From the NCBI GenBank assembly GCA_949878745.1, contig CATLBH010000022.1, forward strand, positions 1-43,026: a stretch of 43,026 bases of DNA, written 5' to 3'. The DNA comes from an uncultured Ruminiclostridium sp. GTDB lineage: Bacteria; Bacillota; Clostridia; Oscillospirales; Ruminococcaceae. Position numbers and translations under genes: made by a program. How positions within the stretch are numbered: the first letter of the stretch is position 1; each line of letters opens with the position of its first letter. Below the pieces are notes generated by a model. The model saw only the letters and a program-made list of their open reading frames with translations. It did no database searches and was not told the DNA's origin. Shown in pieces: positions 18,548 through 26,504 of the stretch.

Positions 18548-18576
18548 ATTATATCACAAGCGTAAAAAACAGTCAA
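18548..18576 (-). promoter_or_regulatory. Promoter of the EpsG-like gene
   Basis: On the minus strand TTGACT (18571-18576), a 17-bp spacer and TATAAT (18548-18553). The predicted leader is about 120 nt. Confidence 0.8.
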
Positions 18577-18786
18577 TACCCAACCTGTAAAACGCGAAAA
18601 ATTTTGTAAAAATATATTACTTTTGTACATACTGTCACTATATATTTTGTTTATATTAACCTGAAACTTTTTCCCGCTTTTGAATCTCGAAGTCTTTTCA
18701 AATGCGGCTTCGCATTATATCGGCAAATCGACCCGCAAAATCGCGGAACCGAATTTGAATCGTTAAACGAAAAACGGTCATAACAC

Positions 18787-18815
18787 TGGACAAATATGCC
18801 GGTTTGGTGTATAAT
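18787..18815 (+). promoter_or_regulatory. Possible antisense promoter into the GT4 gene
   Basis: TGGACA (18787-18792), a 17-bp spacer and TATAAT (18810-18815) on the plus strand, 16 bp before the 3' end of the minus-strand glycosyltransferase gene. No plus-strand gene follows, so any RNA made would be antisense to it. Confidence 0.45.
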
Positions 18816-18830
18816 ATTGTTGGAACATTG

Positions 18831-19922
18831 TCAGAACATTTCAAGCCACCCGATATTTTCCGTAAAAACGTTTTTAAGAAAATATTTTGGGGGCAGTTTA
18901 CATTCTCTTGACTCCGTCCGCCGTGCTTTTTCCATAAGCTCCGCCAATCGGGAAAAGTCCCCGAAGGGAAACGTCTCCGAGCTTTCGGGAACCGCGGCGG
19001 CAAGGTCGCGATTCCCCTTAATATCGCTCACGATCACGTTTTCACCGCAGTATAACGCCTCCATCACGTTAAAGGGAAGCCCCTCGAACCGCCCCGCCGA
19101 AACAAGACAGTCACAGCTTCGGTATAGATTGTTCATATCGCGGCGGTGGCCTAAAAACACCGTTTTTTCCGCCACGCCCAATTGTTCGGCAAGACGTTCG
19201 CATTCTTCCCTCAGCGCGCCGTCTCCCACGAAGACCACCTTGCAATTCTTTTCGGAAAGCCTTAAAAGAGCTTTTATAACGGTTTTTTGACTCTTCCTTT
19301 CGGAAAATTCCGCCGCGCATAGGAAAAGAACGGTGTTTTTGTCCGCGCCCAGCGATTCCCTTGTGCTTTTTATCGCCTCGGCTTCCTTCCCCTCGTCGGG
19401 CGGCGGGAATTTCTCCGTGTCCAGCCCCATTCCGTTTATAAACACGATTTTTTTTCCGAGATAATATTTTTCCGCTATCTCAAGATCTTCTCCGTTCATA
19501 ACCGCCAGAAGGTCGGTGCGTTTTCTCAGAAGCTTTTCCGCCGCGAGATAGGTTTTCGCTCTCTTGCTCCCGTCGTCGCTGAAAAGATATCCGTGACATA
19601 TGTGTATCGTTTTTGTTTTTGAGCACTTTGACAGGATTGCCGCCAAGCGTCCCATCGCTCCCGCCAAAGTGGAATTGGTATATAATATGTCAAAGCGTTC
19701 TTTTCGGATAAGCTTCGCCAAATCCGCTATCACCCCTATATTTCCGAAAGAAAAAAGCTTTTTATGAAAGGGCAGGTTTATGTGCGTAACCCCCTCCATT
19801 TCAAAGTCCCCCTCCGAAACGGTAAAAACGGTGTTCCCGTTCTCTATGAGATATTTAATATAAGGTATATGGAAATTTTTAAAGTGCGAAGCTCTCGAAG
19901 CCGCCATTAAAATTTTTTTCAT
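18831..19922 (-). CDS. GT4-family glycosyltransferase
   Basis: A 363-aa GT-B fold glycosyltransferase of family 4 (CapM/EpsD-like) for cell-surface glycan assembly. The N-terminal acceptor domain begins MKKILMAASRASHFKNFHIPYI. HICHGYLFSDDGSKRAK and VLFLCAAEFSERK (domain boundary) follow. The donor-sugar motif E-x7-E is in EGLPFNVME, then NVIVSDIKGNRDL. ATG 19922 is preferred over a GTG four codons earlier, which lacks a ribosome site; a GGGGAC run precedes the ATG. It is divergent from the Ig-like domain gene with only 53 bp between. The sugar donor is unknown; GT4 members act on lipid-linked acceptors at the inner membrane face. Confidence 0.9.
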   Translation of the reverse strand: MKKILMAASRASHFKNFHIPYIKYLIENGNTVFTVSEGDFEMEGVTHINLPFHKKLFSFGNIGVIADLAKLIRKERFDILYTNSTLAGAMGRLAAILSKCSKTKTIHICHGYLFSDDGSKRAKTYLAAEKLLRKRTDLLAVMNGEDLEIAEKYYLGKKIVFINGMGLDTEKFPPPDEGKEAEAIKSTRESLGADKNTVLFLCAAEFSERKSQKTVIKALLRLSEKNCKVVFVGDGALREECERLAEQLGVAEKTVFLGHRRDMNNLYRSCDCLVSAGRFEGLPFNVMEALYCGENVIVSDIKGNRDLAAAVPESSETFPFGDFSRLAELMEKARRTESRECKLPPKYFLKNVFTENIGWLEMF

Positions 19923-19975
19923 AGCTGTCCCCACAATGATTTTTTTAAATTTTAAAATTTGATAAGGAAACGATT

Positions 19976-21502
19976 ATGCGCAGTAACAAAAATAACAAAA
20001 GAAAATCCGAAAGATCAGACAGATCCGCCGCATTCGCTGTCGTCGCCGCTGTCGTAGGAGTATCCGTTTTGGGAGCTATCGGCGCCGCCCATGACATAAA
20101 GGCCTTTTCCGCTTCCGATTTTGTAACCGGCTCCGACGATCTTATTTCTCCTATCCAAATTAATCCGGGCGGATACGAACCGACGCCGGATTACACGATC
20201 CCGGCCATAGGAACCTTTCCCAACGGATATGTCCCCCCCGAAACCACCGAGGCGGTAGTGGACGATCCCTTTAATATGGGGGGCGAAGTTTCGGAAACCG
20301 AGGAAACCACCTCCGGCGGCGGAATATTTTCCTTTGACGAGGAAACCGCTCCCCCAGAAGTGTCGGACTACCCCTCGGTAACCGACGTAACGGAGCCTCC
20401 ACCGCCCACTCTCTTCCTTACATATTATACCTTCGATCTAACCGTAGGTCAAGAGGCACAGATATATTGGTGGGTGGAAAACAGCGATTATAGCGGATAT
20501 CAGGAGTTATTTTCCGTGGACAACCCGAATGTGGCCTCGGTGAGCGAATCGGGAATAATTACCGCGCTGGGGGCGGGAACGGCGAATATCACCGTGACGT
20601 GGGGCGAGCTGACAGCCGAGGCCAAAGTGACAGTGGCCGCGGGCGAAACCTCCTCCGTTGTTCCCGCCACCGACCCCGTAACCAATCCCATCACCGACCC
20701 TGTCACGGAAAACACTTCCCAAGAGGAAACCTCACCCTCGCAATCGGAGTCAGTTCCCCTTCCCAAGGCTAAGCTGGAAGGCTGTCTCTATAACACGTCG
20801 GGAATCGCGATCCCCGACGTTGTTCTGAGAATCGGAGACAGAACGGCAGTAACCGACCGTAACGGCTATTTCTGCTTTACCGAAACGGACATGGGGGAAA
20901 TAAGGATTTTCTCCGCCCTTAACGAACGGCTGAGCTGTCCTATGAACCTTACCGGCAGCTCCACGGTGTTTCTTCTGTACGCCGGGGAATCGATGGAATA
21001 CTTTACCTCCTATGAGGAAATGGCGGCGCGCTTCGTCATAACCGATATCGAGCTGGAAACGCCCAACAAGCGTATTTACACGGGCGACGTGCTGATACCC
21101 TATTTTCAGTATGAGCCGAGGGACGCCGCCCTTACCGACGCCAGATACATAAGCTCCGACGAAAACGTGGCGGCGGTGGACGAAAACGGAGTGATTACCG
21201 CCAAGGCGGCGGGCGAGACCGTGATAACCCTTATACTTAACAACGGACAGGCACAGACCGCCTTCACCCTCACCGTCAACCCGCAGGAAATCGGAAAATA
21301 CAGCGGTATCATCGCGGCGGTGGAGATTCTGATTATCCTGATAGTCTTAGGCTCATGCTGGGCGGTATATAAAAGGTATAAGCGGAGGATAGGCGAGGAA
21401 AGCGCTCCCGCCTCCGCACCCCAAAACAGCTTTAATTACGCTTCGGTTACCGCCGAAAAAGACGGAAACAGCCGTGATGACGACGGCAGCGAAACCGAAT
21501 AA
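19976..21502 (+). CDS. Membrane protein with two Big_2 Ig-like domains
   Basis: A 508-aa surface protein of unknown role. Order: a basic N-terminus, a signal anchor (FAVVAAVVGVSVLGAIGAA), a Pro/Glu/Thr-rich linker, a bacterial Ig-like group 2 domain (about 143-222: LTVGQEAQIYWW, NPNVASVSESGIITALGAGT), a Thr/Pro linker, a carboxypeptidase-regulatory-like fold (about 260-300: LEGCLYNTSGIAIPDVVLRI, TDRNGYFCF), a second Big_2 domain (about 350-437: DENVAAVDENGVITAKAAGE), a C-terminal membrane helix (GIIAAVEILIILIVLGSCW) and a cytoplasmic tail. AAGGAAA precedes the ATG. Big_2 domains generally mediate adhesion or spacing at the cell surface. It is followed by a terminator. Confidence 0.85.
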   Translation: MRSNKNNKRKSERSDRSAAFAVVAAVVGVSVLGAIGAAHDIKAFSASDFVTGSDDLISPIQINPGGYEPTPDYTIPAIGTFPNGYVPPETTEAVVDDPFNMGGEVSETEETTSGGGIFSFDEETAPPEVSDYPSVTDVTEPPPPTLFLTYYTFDLTVGQEAQIYWWVENSDYSGYQELFSVDNPNVASVSESGIITALGAGTANITVTWGELTAEAKVTVAAGETSSVVPATDPVTNPITDPVTENTSQEETSPSQSESVPLPKAKLEGCLYNTSGIAIPDVVLRIGDRTAVTDRNGYFCFTETDMGEIRIFSALNERLSCPMNLTGSSTVFLLYAGESMEYFTSYEEMAARFVITDIELETPNKRIYTGDVLIPYFQYEPRDAALTDARYISSDENVAAVDENGVITAKAAGETVITLILNNGQAQTAFTLTVNPQEIGKYSGIIAAVEILIILIVLGSCWAVYKRYKRRIGEESAPASAPQNSFNYASVTAEKDGNSRDDDGSETE

Positions 21503-21533
21503 AGAAAATTCACTAAGCCTTGTATTATATGAA

Positions 21534-21577
21534 AACGCCGTTCTTGTGGTCTTTCACCGCTTGAACGGCGTTCAATT
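21534..21577 (+). terminator. Terminator after the Big_2 gene
   Basis: AACGCCGTTC (21534-21543) and GAACGGCGTT (21563-21572) form a perfect 10-bp stem with a 19-nt loop, followed by a short T-rich run, 31 bp after the stop codon. Confidence 0.7.
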
Positions 21578-21642
21578 ATTTCCCCCCGGTTATTTTGGTT
21601 CACGGGAGTGCTTTTCTCCGTCTTTTTCATACTATTCGTTTT

Positions 21643-21759
21643 ATACTAATCTTTAATCATATTGTAGACGAAGTCGGAAATATGATTAAAGACTACACCC
21701 AAAACACTAATCTTTGGTCAACATTTTTTTGTCTATAATCTGACCAAAGATTAGTATTA
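21643..21759 (+). repeat. Bipartite double-hairpin element, copy 4
   Basis: Nearly identical to copy 3 at 7384. Hairpin 1 has stem AATCTTTAATCATAT, the linker CACCCAAAACAC is at 21696-21707, and hairpin 2 pairs CTAATCTTTGGTCA with TGACCAAAGATTAG. Its last three bases (21757-21759, TTA on the plus strand) are the TAA stop codon of the minus-strand ParB-fold gene, so the element supplies that gene's end. Confidence 0.85.
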
Positions 21760-22356
21760 CACTGCCGTTTCCGTTTCGTCGCTTTTCTTTTGCTTGGGAG
21801 CAGCGGGGGGAACAGTTTCCTGCGAAAACCCTTCCCCAACGCTTTCCTCGGGTACCCACGCCTGACCGAAGTTCACGTCCTTAAACAGCGAAGCGAGACC
21901 GGTTATCTGTTTCAGCCTCAGTATTTCGTCCTTCTCCATTCCCAGATGCTTTGATATCCAGTCGTCGGACCGTCCCAGATCGTGAAGCTCTCTCACTATA
22001 TTCCCCATCAGATCAACGCTGTGACTTCCCCTGGCTCTGTTGTGCCTTACGGTGCTTGCCATTCGCTGTGCCAAAGGCTTGTTGATGACCGAAACGGGAA
22101 GAACGCCGCCCTCCCGTTCGTATATATCCTGATGCTCCAGCATAACCCGATACCTGTGAAAACCGTCGACTATTATGTACAGGTCGTCCTTTCGGGAGTA
22201 ATAACAGACTATCGGCATGGTGTAGCCGTCCTCTCTTATACTGTCGTACAGAAGATCAAGCTCAGGGGGAGCTACCGCGTTGGGGTTGTAGTTATTGGGC
22301 AGTATCTTTTCTATGGGAACGGGAGTTACGTTGTATACGGGACTCGAAAGTTTCAC
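21757..22356 (-). CDS. ParB/Srx-fold protein, IbrB-like
   Basis: A 199-aa protein with an N-terminal ParB-like nuclease/CTPase fold: VPIEKILPNNYNPN, DSIREDGYTMPIVCYY and the ParB-box-like VDGFHRYRVMLEHQ. A helical segment follows with RHNRARGSHSV and a helix-turn-helix-like GRSDDWISKHLGMEKDEILR. This matches IbrB, partner of IbrA. The start is GTG, immediately after the stop of the upstream gene, with GGAGG 8 nt before it inside that gene, so translation is coupled. Its stop codon is donated by the repeat element at 21643-21759, so the natural C-terminus may have been changed. The biochemical function of IbrB is not established. Confidence 0.85.
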   Translation of the reverse strand: MKLSSPVYNVTPVPIEKILPNNYNPNAVAPPELDLLYDSIREDGYTMPIVCYYSRKDDLYIIVDGFHRYRVMLEHQDIYEREGGVLPVSVINKPLAQRMASTVRHNRARGSHSVDLMGNIVRELHDLGRSDDWISKHLGMEKDEILRLKQITGLASLFKDVNFGQAWVPEESVGEGFSQETVPPAAPKQKKSDETETAV

Positions 22357-23676
22357 TTACAGCACCTCCAGGCTTTTGTATTTCTTTTTTATCCGATCGA
22401 TTCTTTCTTTTTGCTTTTTCGATTCGGAAAAACCCATGGTTTTACAGTTATGATCGTTTTTTAGTATGCATATGCACATACGCTTCCAGCTGGGGATTTC
22501 CCTTGTGCTGAGTATATCGTCGGTATCGTCGGGTATTTTCTCCGTGAAAATTATTCTCGTTTTTTTGTCCACGGTGTAATTCGACACTCCGTTGGCTTTT
22601 ATCTGATATCCCTTTTCTACAAGCTCGCATATGGTTTCCTCCGATAAGCCGCCGCCCGTTTCGTGCCAGAATTTTATAGAGGTTTTGAATTTTTCGATAT
22701 ATTTTTTTCTCAATCGGGCGGGAAGAGTGCTTAAAAGAAATTCCGTATAGCTTTTCCAGGTATGACCTTCGGGAAGCTTTATGCTGCGGTAGGCCATTGC
22801 GGTGGTGCGGCCGTAAATCGAGGCGAAATTCGTCCCCTGTACCCTCCCCAGAAGTCTCACCCAGGTATCCGGCTCCAGAACGCGGTAAAGGTGAAGGCTA
22901 TCCCTTGCGTAATCGTTGAAAGGGGAGGCCACCCGCATTTGGTTCGGTTTAAGACCCGCGCGGAAATACATATCGTAAAGGGCGTTGTATGTGTATCCGA
23001 ACTTGTAGTTGGCGGCCCAGATGTCGTTTACTGTCCAGTCGTAAATGGGAGAACCACACCAAACGTCCTTGAACATTTTGGATATCCAGCAGCTGCCCTT
23101 ATATCCGTGCTTCTTATTTATAAAGGAATTGTATCTCTGCAATGATTCGGCTGCCCTCACTCCCAAAAGGCACACTGTGCTTCCCCCGCCGTGAGTTTCC
23201 TTATACCAGCGGCCGAATTGCTTTGAAAGATTTTCCTGGTGCATTTTATAGCTGTAGTAATAAAAGGGATTGTTGCTCAGATTGATTACATAGGGCTTTT
23301 TCGGCATTGGCCTTACCCACATTTCCTCCTTCGTGTCGTCCCAGGGGTACCAGTATATCTGATAACTGCTCAGGGAGGTTCTTGCCGCCATGGGAAGACA
23401 GACCCAGTAGGGCTCTATGAATTCCCTGTTTTTTTCGAATACGGATTCTACATACTTGGTGGTAACGTCGTACTGGGCCTCAAAATCCAGATGAAACACA
23501 CCTAGCTTTTTTCCGATATTTTTTTCCTTCATATAATCCAGAACCAGATTGGTCAGAAGCCCGCTGTCTTTCCCTCCGCTAAAGGAAACGTAAACGTTTT
23601 CGAACTCTTTGAAAATATAGTCCATGCGCTTTCTAAAGGCTTCATGTACATTGATGTCAAGGTATTTTTTTGTCAT
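22357..23676 (-). CDS. PAPS-reductase-fold protein (DUF3440), IbrA-like
   Basis: A 439-aa member of the PP-loop ATPase / phosphoadenosine phosphosulfate reductase-like superfamily with a DUF3440-type C-terminus. The PP-loop SFSGGKDSGLL is at 31-41. Other family features are VFHLDFEAQY, KMFKDVWCGSPIYDWTVNDIW and SPFNDYARDSLHLYR. ATG 23676 has AAAGGA 8 nt upstream, so an earlier TTG was rejected. With IbrB it forms a coupled pair, like the ibrAB regulators of enterobacterial immunoglobulin-binding genes, though the molecular activity is unproven. The PP-loop chemistry suggests adenylation of a substrate before thiolation or reduction. It is transcribed from its own promoter, divergent from rpmH. 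Confidence 0.87.
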   Translation of the reverse strand: MTKKYLDINVHEAFRKRMDYIFKEFENVYVSFSGGKDSGLLTNLVLDYMKEKNIGKKLGVFHLDFEAQYDVTTKYVESVFEKNREFIEPYWVCLPMAARTSLSSYQIYWYPWDDTKEEMWVRPMPKKPYVINLSNNPFYYYSYKMHQENLSKQFGRWYKETHGGGSTVCLLGVRAAESLQRYNSFINKKHGYKGSCWISKMFKDVWCGSPIYDWTVNDIWAANYKFGYTYNALYDMYFRAGLKPNQMRVASPFNDYARDSLHLYRVLEPDTWVRLLGRVQGTNFASIYGRTTAMAYRSIKLPEGHTWKSYTEFLLSTLPARLRKKYIEKFKTSIKFWHETGGGLSEETICELVEKGYQIKANGVSNYTVDKKTRIIFTEKIPDDTDDILSTREIPSWKRMCICILKNDHNCKTMGFSESKKQKERIDRIKKKYKSLEVL

Positions 23677-23735
23677 TATGTCATTCCTTTTATCCAAAGC
23701 TGTCGAATTTTGTTAATAAATGAAGTCCGCATAAT

Positions 23736-23764
23736 ATTATATCACAGTAAATCGAAAAAATCAA
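23736..23764 (-). promoter_or_regulatory. Promoter of the IbrA/IbrB-like pair
   Basis: On the minus strand TTGATT (23759-23764), a 17-bp spacer and TATAAT (23736-23741). The predicted leader is about 50 nt. Confidence 0.75.
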
Positions 23765-23805
23765 CTTTAGCGAATTATATTTCCGTGAAATTTCGAAAAT
23801 ACCAC

Positions 23806-23834
23806 TTGACATACCGCGGCAAATGCGATATAAT
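23806..23834 (+). promoter_or_regulatory. Promoter of the rpmH operon
   Basis: TTGACA (23806-23811), a 17-bp spacer and TATAAT (23829-23834) form a perfect-consensus promoter, fitting a highly expressed ribosomal protein operon. The leader is about 60 nt. Confidence 0.9.
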
Positions 23835-23901
23835 AATAAGGCTATCATAGAAAAAGAATTACTGTTGCACGCCAACGATAATCGGAAAGGAAGGACAAAA
23901 T

Positions 23902-24036
23902 ATGAAAAGAACATACCAGCCCAAGAAGCGTCAGAGAAAGATGGAACACGGCTTCAGAAAAAGAATGTCCACAAGCAACGGCAGAAAGGTGCTTGCCAGA
24001 AGACGTGCCAAGGGCAGAAAAAGACTTTCTCACTAA
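23902..24036 (+). CDS. rpmH: 50S ribosomal protein L34
   Basis: A 44-aa basic ribosomal protein of the large subunit. It opens [20 protein letters not shown] and closes with [18 protein letters not shown], both diagnostic of L34. AAGGAAGGA precedes the ATG. It is the first gene of the rpmH-rnpA-yidD-yidC-jag cluster. In many bacteria this cluster abuts dnaA and oriC, but here the upstream neighbour is the divergent IbrA-like gene. Confidence 0.98.
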   Translation: MKRTYQPKKRQRKMEHGFRKRMSTSNGRKVLARRRAKGRKRLSH

Positions 24037-24039
24037 GCT

Positions 24040-24414
24040 GTGGATTACTCCAAAAAATACGTAAGCGTTAAGAATGACCGTGAGTTTAGGTTTCTTTTTA
24101 AAAAAGGGAAAAGTATCGTTAACAGCGCCTTTGTGTGCTATATGCGCCCCAATAAAAGGCGAGTGAACCGCTTGGGTCTTGTCACCTCGAAAAAAATAGG
24201 CGGCGCCGTCAAAAGAACCCGCGCGAGAAGAGTTCTTAAGGAAGCCTTCCGGCTGCTGGAGCCGGAGCTGAGACAGAAAAGCGGCAAGCGCTACGATTTT
24301 ATCTTCGTAGCCAGAGGACGCACCCCTTTTATGAAATCGAACAAGCTGTACGGAATTATGAAAAAGCTTATAACGGAGCAAATCGGCAGAGAAAATGACA
24401 AAGAAAAAGGATAA
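24040..24414 (+). CDS. rnpA: Ribonuclease P protein component
   Basis: A 124-aa basic protein that binds the RNase P RNA and helps process the 5' ends of tRNA precursors. The RNR signature region reads NRLGLVTSKKIGGAVKRTRARRVLKEAFR at about 42-70. The N-terminus MDYSKKYVSVKNDREFRFLFKKGKS is typical. It starts with GTG only 3 nt after the rpmH stop and has no clear ribosome site, so translation is probably coupled to rpmH. Confidence 0.96.
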   Translation: MDYSKKYVSVKNDREFRFLFKKGKSIVNSAFVCYMRPNKRRVNRLGLVTSKKIGGAVKRTRARRVLKEAFRLLEPELRQKSGKRYDFIFVARGRTPFMKSNKLYGIMKKLITEQIGRENDKEKG

Positions 24415-24415
24415 A

Positions 24416-24445
24416 AGACCGGACGGTTATGACCGTCTTTGTTTG
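24416..24445 (+). terminator. Weak hairpin after rnpA
   Basis: GACGGT (24422-24427) and ACCGTC (24432-24437) with a 4-nt loop, followed by a broken T-rich run (TTTGTTTGCTTT). It sits in the 197-bp rnpA-yidD gap and may attenuate transcription rather than end it. Confidence 0.4.
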
Positions 24446-24611
24446 CTTTACTGTTTTTCCGTATACCGCGCGCCTTTATTTATGACTAAGGGCATGTTTT
24501 CTTGTTTATACTCGTCACGTGCGGTTTCGAAAAACGGTTTTTCTCCTTTTCTATACCTTATTTTTAAATAGACCCGAAGCCAGAGTATGCGTTTCGGCAT
24601 TATTATGAAAA

Positions 24612-24935
24612 GTGAAATATATGAAATATATATTGATCGGGCTTATAAAATTGTATAGAATGACTTTGTCGGAAAGATTGCCGCGTTTATGCCGCTTTAC
24701 GCCAAGCTGCTCACAGTATGCGCTTACTGCTGTCAGCCGCTTCGGAGCGGTTAAGGGCGGCTTTTTGGCATTTTGGAGGATTTGCAGGTGCAATCCCTTT
24801 TCCGCGGGAGGGTGGGATCCCGTTCCCGAGGAATATTATTTTTTCCGCTCGCTTAAAAAACGGATAAAAAAACGATTGGGAAGAAAATCGGCGTCGGAAG
24901 AAAACAAAGACAGTGCTCAAGAAAAAAGAAAGTAA
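24612..24935 (+). CDS. yidD: Membrane protein insertion efficiency factor YidD
   Basis: A small (107 aa) membrane-associated protein that helps YidC insert membrane proteins. It carries the family core: an N-terminal amphipathic or membrane helix (YILIGLIKLYRMTLS), the Cys motif CRFTPSCSQYA, then GAVKGGFLAFWRICRCNPF and GGWDPVP. A charged C-terminal tail follows. The start is ambiguous: GTG 24612 or ATG 24621, neither with a strong ribosome site. Its place between rnpA and yidC is standard. Confidence 0.94.
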   Translation: MKYMKYILIGLIKLYRMTLSERLPRLCRFTPSCSQYALTAVSRFGAVKGGFLAFWRICRCNPFSAGGWDPVPEEYYFFRSLKKRIKKRLGRKSASEENKDSAQEKRK

Positions 24936-24978
24936 AAAGGTTGTGATTTAAATAGAATTTTTATACTCCATTATAGGT

Positions 24979-26442
24979 ATGCCCCTCGGTTATATTATGT
25001 GGGCATGCTATCTTCTGGTCAACAATTTCGGCTGGGCGATAATAATCTTTACCGTTATCATAAAGGCGGCTATGTTTCCTCTTACTTTAAAGCAGCAAAA
25101 GAATATGGCCAAGTCCCAGCTTTTCACCCCGAGAGTAAAGGAAATACAGCAAAAATACCGCAATAATCAGGAAAAAATGCAGGAGGAGATGGGAAAGCTC
25201 CAGAAAGAGGGATACAATCCCATGGGCGGCTGCGGCACCATGCTGGTGACCTTCCTTATTCTTTTCGGCGTTATCGACGTCGTTTACAAGCCCATGACAC
25301 ATATGGAACACCTTAACTGGGGCGACAGCGCGGCGGTTTCCACCATAGTGTCGAGAGCCAAACAAACGGATTACGCTCTGACCCTTCTGGCCAACGAAGA
25401 CGATCTTAAGGTATATCTGGACTATCTGAGCGATCCAAATACGCTTACCATACGCACTCAGAAGGACATCGACGCACTTACGGAGGAAGCCAAGGCGACC
25501 GCCGATATTCAGGAACAGATAGTTATCCCCGAAGAACGAGAATTCGACATCAACAAGGCAAAAGCCGACATCGTTTTTACCAAAAGCGATGTAATGACAA
25601 AATACGGTATTACCGAGGAACAGTGGAACAGACTTTCCTCTCTTACCGACGAAACGGCGGCTACCCTTGCCGACGGTAAGTCGAGACTTTCCGCTCCCGT
25701 AAAGAACGCCCTCAATATGGCGAAGAACGGAAGCTTTGTTTCATTAAGGCAGGAGCTGGCGGCGCTGAGGGTATACACCGACCACAAGGAAGCTTTTGCC
25801 GACATACCCGTTACTCAGGAAGCGATGGACAAACTGGACAACCTCAGCAACAATATGCAGTTTGCCGGACTTGATCTGGGCGCCACTCCCGGGTTTGAGC
25901 TTCCGCTTATCCTTATTCCCATATTATCGCTTATTATGTCTCTGGCTCAGATGATAATCTCCCAGATCATTCAGAAAAAGACAAATCCCGATATGCCCGA
26001 ACAGCCCGGCTGCGCCAAGTTTACGCTGTACATTATGCCGCTGTTTTCGCTGTACATTGCCTTTCAGGTACCGGCGGGCGTCGGCTTTTACTGGGCAATG
26101 AGCTATCTGTTCGGAATATTGCAGTCCCTGGTTGTTTATAAATTCTGGCCCACCGAAAAGCTTAAGGAACAGGCGCGGCAGGAACTGGAAAAGAAAAACG
26201 TCAACCTTACCGCCACCGCTACCGTTGTGGATATTGATGAAGAGGGCAACGAGATAAAGGTGTCCAGAAAAATGTCCGATATGTCCGCCAAGGAGATAAA
26301 GGAATATCAGCGCAAAAAACTGGAAGAAGCGAGAAAAGCCGACGCCGAAAAATACGGAGACGAAAACATTCCCGATTTGCCTCCCCTTGATGAGGACAGC
26401 AGCAGCGGTGATGACAGCGGCAAAAACGGCGGAGAAAACTGA
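24979..26442 (+). CDS. yidC: Membrane protein insertase YidC/OxaA
   Basis: A YidC-family insertase that integrates proteins into the cytoplasmic membrane. Order: first membrane helix (GWAIIIFTVIIKAAMFPL), the conserved cytoplasmic hairpin (KQQKNMAKSQLFTPRVKEIQQKY..NPMGGCGTML), a long extracytoplasmic insert (about 120-290) and C-terminal helices (LILIPILSLIMSLAQMI, LYIMPLFSLYIAFQVPAGVGFYWAMSYLFG). A charged tail ends it. The first ATG (24979) has no ribosome site and lacks the family start. In-frame codons from 24952 encode IEFLYSIIG ahead of it, with AAAAAGG at 24934-24940, so the true start may be the rare ATA at 24952. Confidence 0.95.
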   Translation: MPLGYIMWACYLLVNNFGWAIIIFTVIIKAAMFPLTLKQQKNMAKSQLFTPRVKEIQQKYRNNQEKMQEEMGKLQKEGYNPMGGCGTMLVTFLILFGVIDVVYKPMTHMEHLNWGDSAAVSTIVSRAKQTDYALTLLANEDDLKVYLDYLSDPNTLTIRTQKDIDALTEEAKATADIQEQIVIPEEREFDINKAKADIVFTKSDVMTKYGITEEQWNRLSSLTDETAATLADGKSRLSAPVKNALNMAKNGSFVSLRQELAALRVYTDHKEAFADIPVTQEAMDKLDNLSNNMQFAGLDLGATPGFELPLILIPILSLIMSLAQMIISQIIQKKTNPDMPEQPGCAKFTLYIMPLFSLYIAFQVPAGVGFYWAMSYLFGILQSLVVYKFWPTEKLKEQARQELEKKNVNLTATATVVDIDEEGNEIKVSRKMSDMSAKEIKEYQRKKLEEARKADAEKYGDENIPDLPPLDEDSSSGDDSGKNGGEN

Positions 26443-26504
26443 CAAGGTTTTGCGAAGATACCGATAATTACCCTATAAGAACGTTTATGAAAGGAAATAT
26501 AAAA

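Larger units (their letters stand above)
18423..18830. other. Intergenic region with two opposed promoters
   Basis: No gene is supported in these 408 bp. The stretch holds the minus-strand EpsG promoter (18548-18576) and its long leader, an AT-rich middle (18600-18660), a small ATGCGGCTTCGCAT hairpin (18701-18714) and a plus-strand promoter-like pair (18787-18815) aimed at the 3' end of the glycosyltransferase gene. Confidence 0.55.

Noticed and set aside
21757-23676. IbrA/IbrB-like pair as a complete Dnd phosphorothioation system
   Set aside because: DndA, DndD and DndE-like genes are absent, and the proteins look closer to IbrA/IbrB than to DndC/DndB.
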